Source: Actinomyces culturomici (GTDB taxonomy: Bacteria > Actinomycetota > Actinomycetes > Actinomycetales > Actinomycetaceae). From it: a stretch of DNA of 62,933 nucleotides. Below, in pieces: positions 33,818 to 42,305 of this stretch. A program made the translations under genes and the position numbers. The notes under the pieces were generated by a model. It saw nothing but the letters and a program-made list of their open reading frames with translations, did not search any database and was not told the DNA's origin. Where the stretch lies: contig NZ_LS991316.1 in the NCBI RefSeq assembly GCF_900499005.1, positions 1,221,771 through 1,284,703 of the forward strand, read 5' to 3'. How positions within the stretch are numbered: the stretch's first letter is position 1; each line of letters opens with the position of its first letter.

Positions 33818-34804
33818 CTAGCGGCGCGCGCGCAGCCGGCACAGCGTGATGACGGCCTTCTCCACTGCCCGCTCGGGGTCGCGCGAGAGTCCCTTCGTCT
33901 CCTCGTCCGCGCGCGCGATCGCCGCGATCGCTCCCGCGAGCGACCGGTCGTTCCATCCGTGAAGCTCGCGCCTGGCCCGCTCGACCTGCCAGGGCGCCAT
34001 GCCGAGCGCCCCGCCCGAGGAGCCGGAGGCGGAGACCTTCGCCATCGCCCGCACCTTGAGGGCGAGCGCGGAGACGAGAGGGATCGGGTCGACGCCCGTC
34101 GCGAAGGCGTGGCGCAGGAGCGTGAGCGCCCGTGCGGTGTCCCCTGCGATCGCGGCGTCCGCCACGTCGAAGCCGGTCGCCTCGACGCGGCCGGCGTGAT
34201 AGCGGTGCACATCGTCGACGCGCACCGTCCCCTCGACGTCGGCGAGGAGCTGGGCGACGGCCGCCATCATCGACCGGAGGTCGGAGCCGAGCGCGTCGAC
34301 GAGCGCCTGCATCGCCTCGGTCTCCATCCGACGCCCCGCATCGCGGACGTCGGAGCGAATGAGCTCGAGCTTGTCGCGGTCGGACTTCACCTCGTCGGCG
34401 GGGATGACGGGGAATCCCGCCTTCGCGATCGCGTCGGTGACCTTCTTGCCGCGGACGTTGCCGCCCGGGTGGACGAGGAGCAGCCAGACGTCGGGTGCGG
34501 GCGCCGCGAGGTAGGCGAGGAGGTCCTCCGCGAGCGCGTCCGACAGGGCGTCGAGGTCGAGGATCTGGACGAGCCGCGACTCGCCGAAGAGCGAGGGCGA
34601 GGTGAGGACGTCGAGCTGGCCGGCCCGATACGAGGCGGCCTCGATGTCCGTGCGCTCGAGTTGAGGATCGGCCTCGTGCGCGAGGGTGCGGAGCCGGTCG
34701 AGGGCGCGGTCGATGAGGAGCCCCTCCTTCCCTTTGATGAGGACGATCGGCGCGAGCTCGATCCGGACCGGCGCGCTCCTGCGCTGCTGCCCCCTCGCGG
34801 CCAT
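33818..34804 (-). CDS. holA: DNA polymerase III subunit delta
   Basis: 328 residues, usual length. It has the AAA+-like clamp-loader delta fold without a Walker A motif: IVLIKGKEGLLIDRAL at the start, LFGESRLVQILDLD at about 70-83, then the C-terminal helical collar. Delta opens the beta sliding clamp during loading. It sits downstream of comEA-comEC on the same strand, the conserved order, with a gap of 72 nt to comEC. The start is an ATG preceded by GAGGAG-like sequence. Confidence 0.92.
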   Translation of the reverse strand: MAARGQQRRSAPVRIELAPIVLIKGKEGLLIDRALDRLRTLAHEADPQLERTDIEAASYRAGQLDVLTSPSLFGESRLVQILDLDALSDALAEDLLAYLAAPAPDVWLLLVHPGGNVRGKKVTDAIAKAGFPVIPADEVKSDRDKLELIRSDVRDAGRRMETEAMQALVDALGSDLRSMMAAVAQLLADVEGTVRVDDVHRYHAGRVEATGFDVADAAIAGDTARALTLLRHAFATGVDPIPLVSALALKVRAMAKVSASGSSGGALGMAPWQVERARRELHGWNDRSLAGAIAAIARADEETKGLSRDPERAVEKAVITLCRLRARR

Positions 34805-34876
34805 GGGCTCCTCCTTCGTCGACGCGCCCCCAGTGTGTCACGACCCGCGGGCGCCTCGCGCACGCGCTTCGCGCCG

Positions 34877-36448
34877 TCAACGCCGGAGGCGCCGGCGAAT
34901 CCGCCGTCGAAGGAGCGCGACGAGGACGAGGGCGAGCGCCCCGATCCATTCGGCGCGCGTCTCCATCCGCGCGCCCGGGAGACCGGCGAACCCCTCGGCG
35001 ACCGCCGCGATCCACGCCGTCGGGATCTGGGCCCATGAGGCCACGTGCACCGCCGCGCCGGGAAGCACCGGTGCGAGGAGCGCCGCCGCGAGCCCGAGGA
35101 GCGTCGCGGGCGCCACCGCGGGCGCGGCGAGGAGGTTCGCGGGAATCGCGTAGACGGGCAGGCGCGGATCGACGAGCAGGAGGATCGGCGCGGCGAGGAC
35201 CGAGCACCACGTCGGCACGAGCAGCGCGTCGAGCGACCTCTTCGCGAGGCGCCCCGCGCGGGTGTCGTCGCGCAGATGCGCGCGGCCCCACCGCGAACCG
35301 GCGCGCGCGGGAGCAACGACGCCGAAGGTCGCCGCGGCCGACAGGGCGAAGCCGAAGTCGCGCGAGGCCCAGGGGTCGAGGAGCAGCATCGAGAGGACGA
35401 CCGTCGAGAGGGTCGCGAGGCCCTGGGAGTTGCGCCCGAGAGTCGCCGCTCCGATCCCCGCCCCGGAGGTCGCGGCCGCGCGCAGGACCGGCGGACTCGG
35501 TCCGACGACCGCGAGGAAGGCCAAGAGGACGAGGACGAGAGCGATCGACCGGGCGCGCCGCGCCCCGGGCACGAGGAGCGGGACGACGCCGAGGACGATC
35601 GCCATGTGCGAGCCCGAGACCGCGGTGAGGTGGCTGAGCGAGGTCGCGCGAAACGCGTCCTCGAGCTCCCGTCCCATCGCCCGGTCGTCGCCGATCGCCA
35701 TTCCCGGGACGAGGGCGCGGCCCTGATCCGACAGATCGGCGCAGACCTCGACGAGCGCCGATCTCAGCGTCCGCACGGCTCCGCGCCACCCTCCGGGCCG
35801 TTCGACGAGGCGGAGCGCCCGCACTCTCATCGTCCCCGCGACCGGGAGCGCCCCGGGGAAGCTCGGATCGATGAGCCCGCGGACCTCGACGACGTCGCCG
35901 CGGTGGAGGCGCGGCCAGCCCGTCCCCTGAAGGCGCACGCCGATGGGCGCGCTCGGGGCGAGGGCGGCGCGACCGGCCGACAGAACGGTCGTCGCCACCG
36001 CCTCCCCTCCTCCGCCGAATCGTCCGTCGACCGGGGTCGGGTCCCCGTCGAGACGCGCGTCGAGCGTGATGAGGACTCCCTCAGCGGCCGCCCGTGCGGC
36101 CCGCGTCCCCTCGAGTACGGAGCGATGCGCGCTCCCGACCGCGATCCCGGCGAGCGCGGCGGCGACTCCGAGGAGGGCAGCGCCCCGCACGAGGCCGCCC
36201 GGGGTGAGGGAATGCCGACCGCCGCGAGGGCGGGCACGGCGCAGCGAGACGAGGAGGAGACCGGCGGCGACGACGAGTCCCGCCGCGACCGCGAGGACGA
36301 GCGGGTGCCCCGCATCGAGTCCGGTCGCGAGGAGAGTCGCGCCCCATGCGGCGAGGGCCGCGGGCACGAGCCTCCAATCGGACATCGCGGGAACCGGTCC
36401 ACGGACATCTCGCCTCCTCGTCGGCGCATCCACGCGGTTCATACGCAC
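34877..36448 (-). CDS. comEC: ComEC/Rec2-family DNA uptake channel, short form
   Basis: 523 residues. The hydrophobic ComEC competence domain is present with the signature HLTAVSGSHMAIVLG, and several further membrane helices extend to the basic C-terminus (LLRRRIRRRLRR). The DUF4131-like OB region lies at about 100-200. The C-terminal metallo-beta-lactamase domain found in longer ComEC proteins (750 residues or more) is absent, and no separate gene for it follows. The protein would form the inner-membrane channel for single-stranded DNA in transformation. The start overlaps the end of comEA; a Met 21 codons later is an alternative. Confidence 0.88.
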   Translation of the reverse strand: MRMNRVDAPTRRRDVRGPVPAMSDWRLVPAALAAWGATLLATGLDAGHPLVLAVAAGLVVAAGLLLVSLRRARPRGGRHSLTPGGLVRGAALLGVAAALAGIAVGSAHRSVLEGTRAARAAAEGVLITLDARLDGDPTPVDGRFGGGGEAVATTVLSAGRAALAPSAPIGVRLQGTGWPRLHRGDVVEVRGLIDPSFPGALPVAGTMRVRALRLVERPGGWRGAVRTLRSALVEVCADLSDQGRALVPGMAIGDDRAMGRELEDAFRATSLSHLTAVSGSHMAIVLGVVPLLVPGARRARSIALVLVLLAFLAVVGPSPPVLRAAATSGAGIGAATLGRNSQGLATLSTVVLSMLLLDPWASRDFGFALSAAATFGVVAPARAGSRWGRAHLRDDTRAGRLAKRSLDALLVPTWCSVLAAPILLLVDPRLPVYAIPANLLAAPAVAPATLLGLAAALLAPVLPGAAVHVASWAQIPTAWIAAVAEGFAGLPGARMETRAEWIGALALVLVALLRRRIRRRLRR

Positions 36449-37251
36449 ACCCCCGCTCGGATCCGTTCGACGAGGGCGGGGCCGATGCCCGGAACGGCGT
36501 CGAGGTCGTCGACGGAGGCGAAGGGGCCGGAGGACTCGCGGAATCGAGCGATCCTCTCGGCGAGCGCCGGTCCGACACCGTCGAGGCCCTCGAGGACGGA
36601 GGGCGGCGCCGTATTGAGATCGATGCAGCTCCTCGCCCCCGTGTCCGAGCCGGGTGCGCCGGAGCCGGAGGGGTCTGCGAAGATCGGTCCCTCCGAGGCC
36701 TGCGCCGGTGGGGATTCCCCGATCCTCGGCACCGCGATGCGCTCGCCGTCGACGACGGGACGCGCGAGGTTGAGCGCGTCGAGGTCGGCGTCGGCGGCGG
36801 GGCCGCCCGCGGCATCGATCGCGTCGACGACGCGGGAGCCCGCGGGGACCCGGACGACCCCCGGCGAGACCGCCGCCCCCGCGACGTGGACGACGAGCAG
36901 GACCGCGCCATCGGATGCGGAGACGTCGGCGCCCGAGGCGCTCCCCTCTTCGGCCTCCGCCGTGGCCTCGTCGACGCCGCCCGGGTTCTTCCCTCCGTTC
37001 GCGAGCGCGCCGGACTCCGCGCCCGGCGCCCGTCCGCTCTCGGCGCCGTCGGGCCCGGCGAAGCTCGGCGCCATCGCGCGCCAGAGCCCGACCCCTGCGA
37101 CGAGCACGAGGACGACGACGAGGACGAGCACGGAGCGCATCGACGGGAGGACGCGCGCGAGGCGCGCCGGCCGCTCCCCCGGCGCCTCCTCGACCGATCG
37201 GTACACGGCCCGCGTCAGCCTGCGCACTCTCAGGCGGGTCGCGAGGTCCAT
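36439..37251 (-). CDS. comEA: ComEA DNA receptor
   Basis: 270 residues from the ATG at 37251. A basic cytoplasmic segment is followed by one membrane helix (RSVLVLVVVLVLVAGVGLW, about 50-68), an acidic linker, an SLBB domain (VVHVAGAAVSPGVVRVPAGS) and a C-terminal helix-hairpin-helix pair (LNTAPPSVLEGLDGVGPALAERI and LDAVPGIGPALVERI), the DNA-binding module. It captures double-stranded DNA outside the membrane and passes it to ComEC. It overlaps comEC by 10 nt. The upstream plus-strand ATPase gene is divergent. Confidence 0.94.
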   Translation of the reverse strand: MDLATRLRVRRLTRAVYRSVEEAPGERPARLARVLPSMRSVLVLVVVLVLVAGVGLWRAMAPSFAGPDGAESGRAPGAESGALANGGKNPGGVDEATAEAEEGSASGADVSASDGAVLLVVHVAGAAVSPGVVRVPAGSRVVDAIDAAGGPAADADLDALNLARPVVDGERIAVPRIGESPPAQASEGPIFADPSGSGAPGSDTGARSCIDLNTAPPSVLEGLDGVGPALAERIARFRESSGPFASVDDLDAVPGIGPALVERIRAGVCV

Positions 37252-37305
37252 GGCGCCGACGCTAGGCGCCGATCCCTTCGGTCGCGCCGGCGCTCGAGTT
37301 GGCCT

Positions 37306-39020
37306 GTGGACGGCCGACGAGCACCGTCTCGCCTGTGGATCTCCTCCGACCCGCGCGCGGTAGCGGCCCCCGCCTCCGACTTCGCCGACTCGATCCGCCC
37401 CGCCTACGCCTTCGAGAACCCGGCGATCACGCTCGGCACCGTCCTCGACGGCGGCACGCGCGTGGTCGGCACGACGACCGCCATCCCCCTCGCGATGCTC
37501 AACCGCCACCTCCTCGTCGCCGGCACCACCGGCACGGGCAAGACCCGCACGCTCCAGCTCCTCGCCGAGGGGCTCTCGCAGGCCGGCTCCGCGGTCCTCC
37601 TCTGCGACGTCAAGGGCGACCTCACCGGCCTCGCGGAGAAGGGGCAGTCCTCCGACAAGCTCCTCGCCCGCACCTCCGCCAACGGTCAGGACTGGGCGCC
37701 GGCCTCGTTCCCCATCGACCTGCTCAGCCTCGGCGGCGCGACGACGCAGTTCGAGGGCACCCCCATCCGCGCGACGATCACCGACTTCGGGCCGATCCTC
37801 CTCGCGCGCGCCCTCGACCTCAACACGACCCAGGAGCAGGCCCTCCAGCTGATCTTCGCCTGGGCCGATGCCGAGGGCTCGAGCTCATCGACCTCGCCGA
37901 CCTGCGCGCGGTCATCGGCTTCCTCACGTCCGACGAGGGCGAGGCCGAGCTCTCGACGATCGGCGGCGTCTCGAAGGCGACGGCCGGCGTCATCCTCCGA
38001 GCGCTTACGGCCCTCGAGTCTCAGGGGGCCGACGAGTTCTTCGGCGATCCCGGCTTCGACACCCAGGACCTCCTGCGCGCCGCCCCCGACGGACGCGGCA
38101 TCATCTCGCTCCTCGGCGTCGGAGACATCTCCCAACGGCCCGGACTCGTCTCCGCGGTCATCATGTGGCTCCTCGCCGACCTCTTCTCGACCCTCCCCGA
38201 GGTCGGCGACGTCGACCATCCGCGACTCGTCTTCTTCTTCGACGAGGCCCACCTCCTCTTCGCCGACGCGACGAAGGAGTTCGTCCGCCAGGTCGTCCAG
38301 ACGGTCCGCCTCATCCGGTCGAAGGGCGTCGGCGTCGTCTTCGTCACCCAGACGCCGAAGGACATCCCCGCCGACGTCCTCGCCCAGCTCGGCTCGCGCA
38401 TTCAGCACGGTCTGCGCGCCGTCACCCCCGACGACCAGAAGAAGCTCAAGGCGACCGTCCAGACCTTCCCCGACACGCCTCTCGCGCTCGACGAGGTCCT
38501 CACGAACCTCGGCACCGGTCAGGCGGTCGTCACGGTCCTCGGCGAGGACGGCCAGCCGACCCCGGTCGCGCCGACGTCGATGTGGGCGCCCGCGTCCGTC
38601 ATGGGGCCCGCGCAGGCGACGACCCTCGCCCTCGTCCGTTCCTCCTCCCCGCTCAACGCGAAGTACGCGACGGAGGTCAACCCCGAGTCCGCCGAGGAGA
38701 AACTCGCCCAGCGCAAGGCCGACGCGGAGGCCGCCGCCGCGAAGGCGAAGGCCGAGGAGGAGGCGCGCATCCAGGCGGAGAAGGAGGCCGCCGAGCGCGC
38801 GAAGCAGGAGGCGAAGGAGAAGGCCGCGGCCGAGAAGGAGGCCGAGAGGCTGCGCCGCGAGGCCGAGCGCCGCGCCGAGCGCGAAGCGGAGAAGGAGGAG
38901 GCGGCGAAGAAGCGCGCCTCCGAGCGCCGCGCCAAGCAGGTCGAGTCCGTATTCGGGCAGATCCTGCGGACTGCCGGTCGTGAGATCACCCGTTCGATCT
39001 TCGGGACCCGCAGGCGCTGA
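37306..39020 (+). pseudogene. HerA-like ATPase (DUF853 family) with a frameshift
   Basis: The first 190 codons hold the Walker A loop GTTGTGKT and CDVKGDLTGLAEKG; at about 37878 the frame shifts by a missing C (GGCTCGAG where GGC CTC GAG is expected), after which the second frame continues LELIDLADLRAVIGFL to the stop at 39020 with FFFDEAHLLF as Walker B, arginine-finger region and a long Lys/Glu/Ala coiled coil (about residues 440-550 of the joined product). The family is found beside housekeeping genes in actinobacteria; its function is not well established. The GTG at 37306 is a plausible start, with no clear ribosome-binding site. It may be a sequencing error rather than a real mutation. 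Confidence 0.8.
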
Positions 39021-39135
39021 GCGCCGGAAATCGAGGGCCCGGGGCGCCGTCCGCATGCGGGGCGGCGCCCCGAACTCATCCCCGCGGGCATTAGGGTGTC
39101 CCGGGAAGACTCCCGCTCAACGGAAGGGGCGCGTC

Positions 39136-39942
39136 ATGCGCATCGGATTCATCGGCGCCGGCTCCATGGTCGCCGCGATCGCCCGCGGGGCGGTCGCCGC
39201 GGGCATGGACGGTTCGGACTTCCTCTTCACGGATCTCCACGGCGTCCATGCCCCCGCCCTCGCCGCCGAGCTCGGCGGGCAGACCGCCTCGTCGAATCGG
39301 GCGCTCGCCCATATGGCCGACGTCCTCGTCCTCGGCGTGAAGCCCTACGCGCAGAGGGCCGTCATCTCCGACATCGCCGACATCGTCCGCGACCGCCCCG
39401 GAATGTGCGTCGTCTCGCTCGCCGCGGGACGCACCCTCGACGCGATCCAGCACGACTTCGGCGCGGCGATCCCCCTCATCCGGGTAATGCCGAACGTCAA
39501 CGCCGCGATCGGCGAGTCGATGTCGGGGATCTGCACGGCGAACGCCTCGGAGGCGCAGGTCGGCGCCGTCGAGGCCCTCATGAACTCCGTCGGCCGGAGC
39601 GTCCGCATTCCCGAGAAGGACTTCCCGGTCTACTCGGCGCTCGCCGGCTGCTCGCCGGCCTGGGTCTTCCACATCATCGAGTCCCTCGCGCGCGCCGGCG
39701 TCAAGCACGGCCTGTCGAAGGACGCGGCGGTGACGATCGCCGCCCAGGCGCTCGCCGGCTCCGCCGACCTCGTCCTCGACGCCCGCGAGCGCGGCGTCGT
39801 CCCCGCTCAGCTCGTCGATCAGGTCTGCTCCCCCGGCGGGACGACGATCGCGGGCCTCCTCGCCGCCGAGGCCGCGGGCCTGTCGACCTCGCTGGTCGCC
39901 GCCGTCGACGCCGCCGTGCGGCGCGACGCCGAACTCGGCTGA
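39136..39942 (+). CDS. proC: Pyrroline-5-carboxylate reductase
   Basis: 268 residues. A Rossmann motif IGFIGAGSMVAAIARG at the N-terminus binds NAD(P)H, and the C-terminal dimer domain carries the signature region VCSPGGTTIAGL. It catalyses the last step of proline synthesis. The ATG follows CGGAAGGGG. It stands between the HerA-like gene and the truncated antiporter gene. The length and motifs are ordinary for the family. Confidence 0.95.
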   Translation: MRIGFIGAGSMVAAIARGAVAAGMDGSDFLFTDLHGVHAPALAAELGGQTASSNRALAHMADVLVLGVKPYAQRAVISDIADIVRDRPGMCVVSLAAGRTLDAIQHDFGAAIPLIRVMPNVNAAIGESMSGICTANASEAQVGAVEALMNSVGRSVRIPEKDFPVYSALAGCSPAWVFHIIESLARAGVKHGLSKDAAVTIAAQALAGSADLVLDARERGVVPAQLVDQVCSPGGTTIAGLLAAEAAGLSTSLVAAVDAAVRRDAELG

Positions 39943-40024
39943 GCCCCTCCCCCTTCTCGCGGCCCGGCCATCCGCCCTCCGCGCGCAGTACCACCACGTT
40001 CCGCATCCCCATCCCAGGACACTC

Positions 40025-41047
40025 ATGAACGCCGTCGTCATGGGCGTCATGAGCCAGAACCTCATCCCGATCCACATCGCGTTCATCCCGCTCCTCATCC
40101 CGCCGATCCTCGGGATCATGAACGAGCTCAAGCTCGACCGCCGTCTCGTCGCCTGCGCGATCACCTTCGGCATCGTCACGGCCTACATGTTCCTGCCGAT
40201 CGGCTTCGGCCGGATCTACCTCCACGACATCCTCTTCGCGAACATCGAGAAGGCGGGCATGAACCTCGACGGGGTCAACCCGGTCGTCGCGATGGCGATC
40301 CCGGCCCTCTCGATGCTCATGGGCCTCATCCTCTCGCTCATCGTCTACTCGAAGCCGCGCGAGTACGCGCCCGCCTCCTCCGAGTACACCCGTCCGGTCG
40401 AGAACATCGAGCCGCGCAAGGTGTGGGCCGCGGTCGCCGCCCTCCTCGTCTGCTTCGGTATCCAGACCTGGCTGACGATCGTCAACTCCGAGGCGGATCC
40501 GCTCCTCATCGGCGCGCTCGTCGGCCTGTGCATGCTCCTCTTCATGCGCGTCGTCCCCTGGCAGCAGGCCGACGACGTGTTCTCCGGCGGAATGAAGATG
40601 ATGTCCCTCATCGGCCTCATCATGATCACCGCGCAGGGCTACGCCTCGGTCCTCAACGCCTCCGGCTCGATCGAGCCGCTCGTCCGCCACACGGCCGAGC
40701 TCTTCGCCGGCTCGAAGCTCCTCGCGTCCTTCGCGATGCTCCTCGTCGGCCTCGTCATCACGATGGGCATCGGCTCGTCCTTCTCGACGCTCCCCATCAT
40801 CTCGGCGATCTACGTGCCGCTGTGCGCCGCCCTCGGGTTCTCCCCGGTCGCGACGGTCGCCATCATCGGCACGGCGGGCGCGCTCGGCGACGCGGGCTCC
40901 CCGGCCTCGGATTCGACGCTCGGCCCGACGACCGGCCTCAACGTCGACGGCCAGCACGATCACATGCGCGACACGGTGATCCCGACCTTCCTCCACTACA
41001 ACATCCCGCTGCTCATCGGCGGCTGGATCGCGGCAATGGTCCTCTGA
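40025..41047 (+). CDS. Na+/H+ antiporter family protein, N-terminally shortened
   Basis: 340 residues of a YuiF/NhaC-type antiporter. From residue 7 the sequence enters the conserved block MSQNLIPIHIAFIPLLIPPI, which lies at about residue 110 in full-length relatives (about 440 residues), so roughly 100 residues with the first helices are missing. The first five residues (MNAVV) look like the original N-terminus joined in frame to this point. The gene therefore may be a deletion allele. The rest, including GIGSSFSTLPIISAIY, is intact. It is the last plus-strand gene before a terminator. Confidence 0.8.
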   Translation: MNAVVMGVMSQNLIPIHIAFIPLLIPPILGIMNELKLDRRLVACAITFGIVTAYMFLPIGFGRIYLHDILFANIEKAGMNLDGVNPVVAMAIPALSMLMGLILSLIVYSKPREYAPASSEYTRPVENIEPRKVWAAVAALLVCFGIQTWLTIVNSEADPLLIGALVGLCMLLFMRVVPWQQADDVFSGGMKMMSLIGLIMITAQGYASVLNASGSIEPLVRHTAELFAGSKLLASFAMLLVGLVITMGIGSSFSTLPIISAIYVPLCAALGFSPVATVAIIGTAGALGDAGSPASDSTLGPTTGLNVDGQHDHMRDTVIPTFLHYNIPLLIGGWIAAMVL

Positions 41048-41068
41048 TCCCCGCATCGAACGCGACTC

Positions 41069-41096
41069 GAGCCCCCGGCCGAAAGGTCGGGGGCTC
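41069..41096. terminator. Terminator of the antiporter gene
   Basis: A 12-bp inverted repeat with one G-U pair and a GAAA loop (41069-41080 with 41085-41096). An 18-bp perfect palindrome at about 41178-41195 precedes the minus-strand gene end and could stop the opposite transcript. Confidence 0.7.
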
Positions 41097-41201
41097 CGTC
41101 GTCCGGAGTTCCGGCGTTCGCCGCGGTCGCGCCGCACGCCCGTCTTCGGCCCTCCGGGGGTCGTCGACGAGGCCGGGGCGGGGCGCCGCGGCGCCCCGAT
41201 G

Positions 41202-42305
41202 CTAGGAGACGAGGATCGCGGCCCGGTGCGGGCCGGTCTCGTCCTCGGTCCACGACGCGATCTCCCAGAGGTCGCGCCGCTCGAGAGGGAGGACGGAGGT
41301 CTCGAGCCAGGTCTCCCCGAAGTCCTCGTCGGACCAGGGATCGTGGACGAGGTAGGCGGAACCGGCCCTTCCCCAGACGACGAGCCAGTGCGGGACGGTT
41401 TCGGCGTTGAGGCGTTCGAGGTCGACGAGGAGGACGACCTGGCGCCCCTCGTCGAGCGCCGCGTCGACCTCGTCGAGGGAGAAGTCCCCGAAGCGCGTCG
41501 CGACGCCGAGCGCGGCCGCCTTCTCCTCCTGCTCGCGGTGGACGAGGAGTCGGATCGCGGAGTCGTAGTGGGCGTGCTCGGAACCGAGCCCGAGGATCGG
41601 CGCGTCGACGTCGACGAGGACGTCGACATCGCGCCCGCGGGCGGCGAGGAGCGAGGCGACGCCGAAGTGGTCGCATCCGCCGAAGTAGGTGGCCTCGCGC
41701 CACATGCCGAACTCGACGGCGAAGTCGCTTTCGACGCCGCCGGACGTCGAAAGCGTCATGATCGCGCAGGCGGGACCGCAGGTGAACTCGGTCTTCTGAC
41801 GCTCGTACGCCGGGGCGCCCGCCAGGTCGAGCGCTTCCCCGTCGGCGCGGCGCACCCATCCGCGCATGGTGCGCGGGTGGAGGCGCTCGGGCGGCTCGAG
41901 CGAGAACGCGGAGCCGGCGTTCGGCATCGGCGCGAAGCCGCGGGCGAGGAGGATTTCGCGCAGGGGATCCGATTCGGAGGCCGTCGCGGCCTTGACGAGG
42001 AGGGCGCCGTCGGTGCGCGCCTCCTCGAGGACCGAGTCGACGAGTGCGCCGAGACCGCGGGCGACATCGGCGGCGTCCGGCTCTCCGTCGCTCGTCCAGG
42101 CCGCGATCGTCCGCTGCGAGGCGAGGGAGCGGTGAATCTCCCAGAGGAGCACGCGCCCTCCCGGGATCGCGGCGATGCGCAGGGTCGGGACCTGGGCGCC
42201 GTCGGCGAGCACCCACTCCGAGCGGGCGGGCTCGGGGACGCCCGCCTGTTCGAGGGCCGCATCGAGGCCGACGAGGGTGAGTCGGCGCACGTCGATCGGA
42301 GTCAT
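41202..42305 (-). CDS. C39-like cysteine peptidase family protein, last gene of the dpp operon
   Basis: 367 residues. The C-terminal half (170-330) matches the C39-like/DUF3335 fold: TEFTCGPACAIM with Cys176, the MWREATYFGGCDHFG block, PHWLVVWG with His306 and LVHDPW with Asp322, a papain-like triad. The N-terminal 160 residues are not recognised; the stretch LREILLARGFAPMPNAG resembles the end of a GNAT domain. No signal peptide. Its start overlaps the stop of the dppDF gene by 4 nt, so it belongs to the peptide-transport operon. A peptide-cleaving or peptide-modifying role on imported peptides is plausible but unproven. Confidence 0.8.
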   Translation of the reverse strand: MTPIDVRRLTLVGLDAALEQAGVPEPARSEWVLADGAQVPTLRIAAIPGGRVLLWEIHRSLASQRTIAAWTSDGEPDAADVARGLGALVDSVLEEARTDGALLVKAATASESDPLREILLARGFAPMPNAGSAFSLEPPERLHPRTMRGWVRRADGEALDLAGAPAYERQKTEFTCGPACAIMTLSTSGGVESDFAVEFGMWREATYFGGCDHFGVASLLAARGRDVDVLVDVDAPILGLGSEHAHYDSAIRLLVHREQEEKAAALGVATRFGDFSLDEVDAALDEGRQVVLLVDLERLNAETVPHWLVVWGRAGSAYLVHDPWSDEDFGETWLETSVLPLERRDLWEIASWTEDETGPHRAAILVS

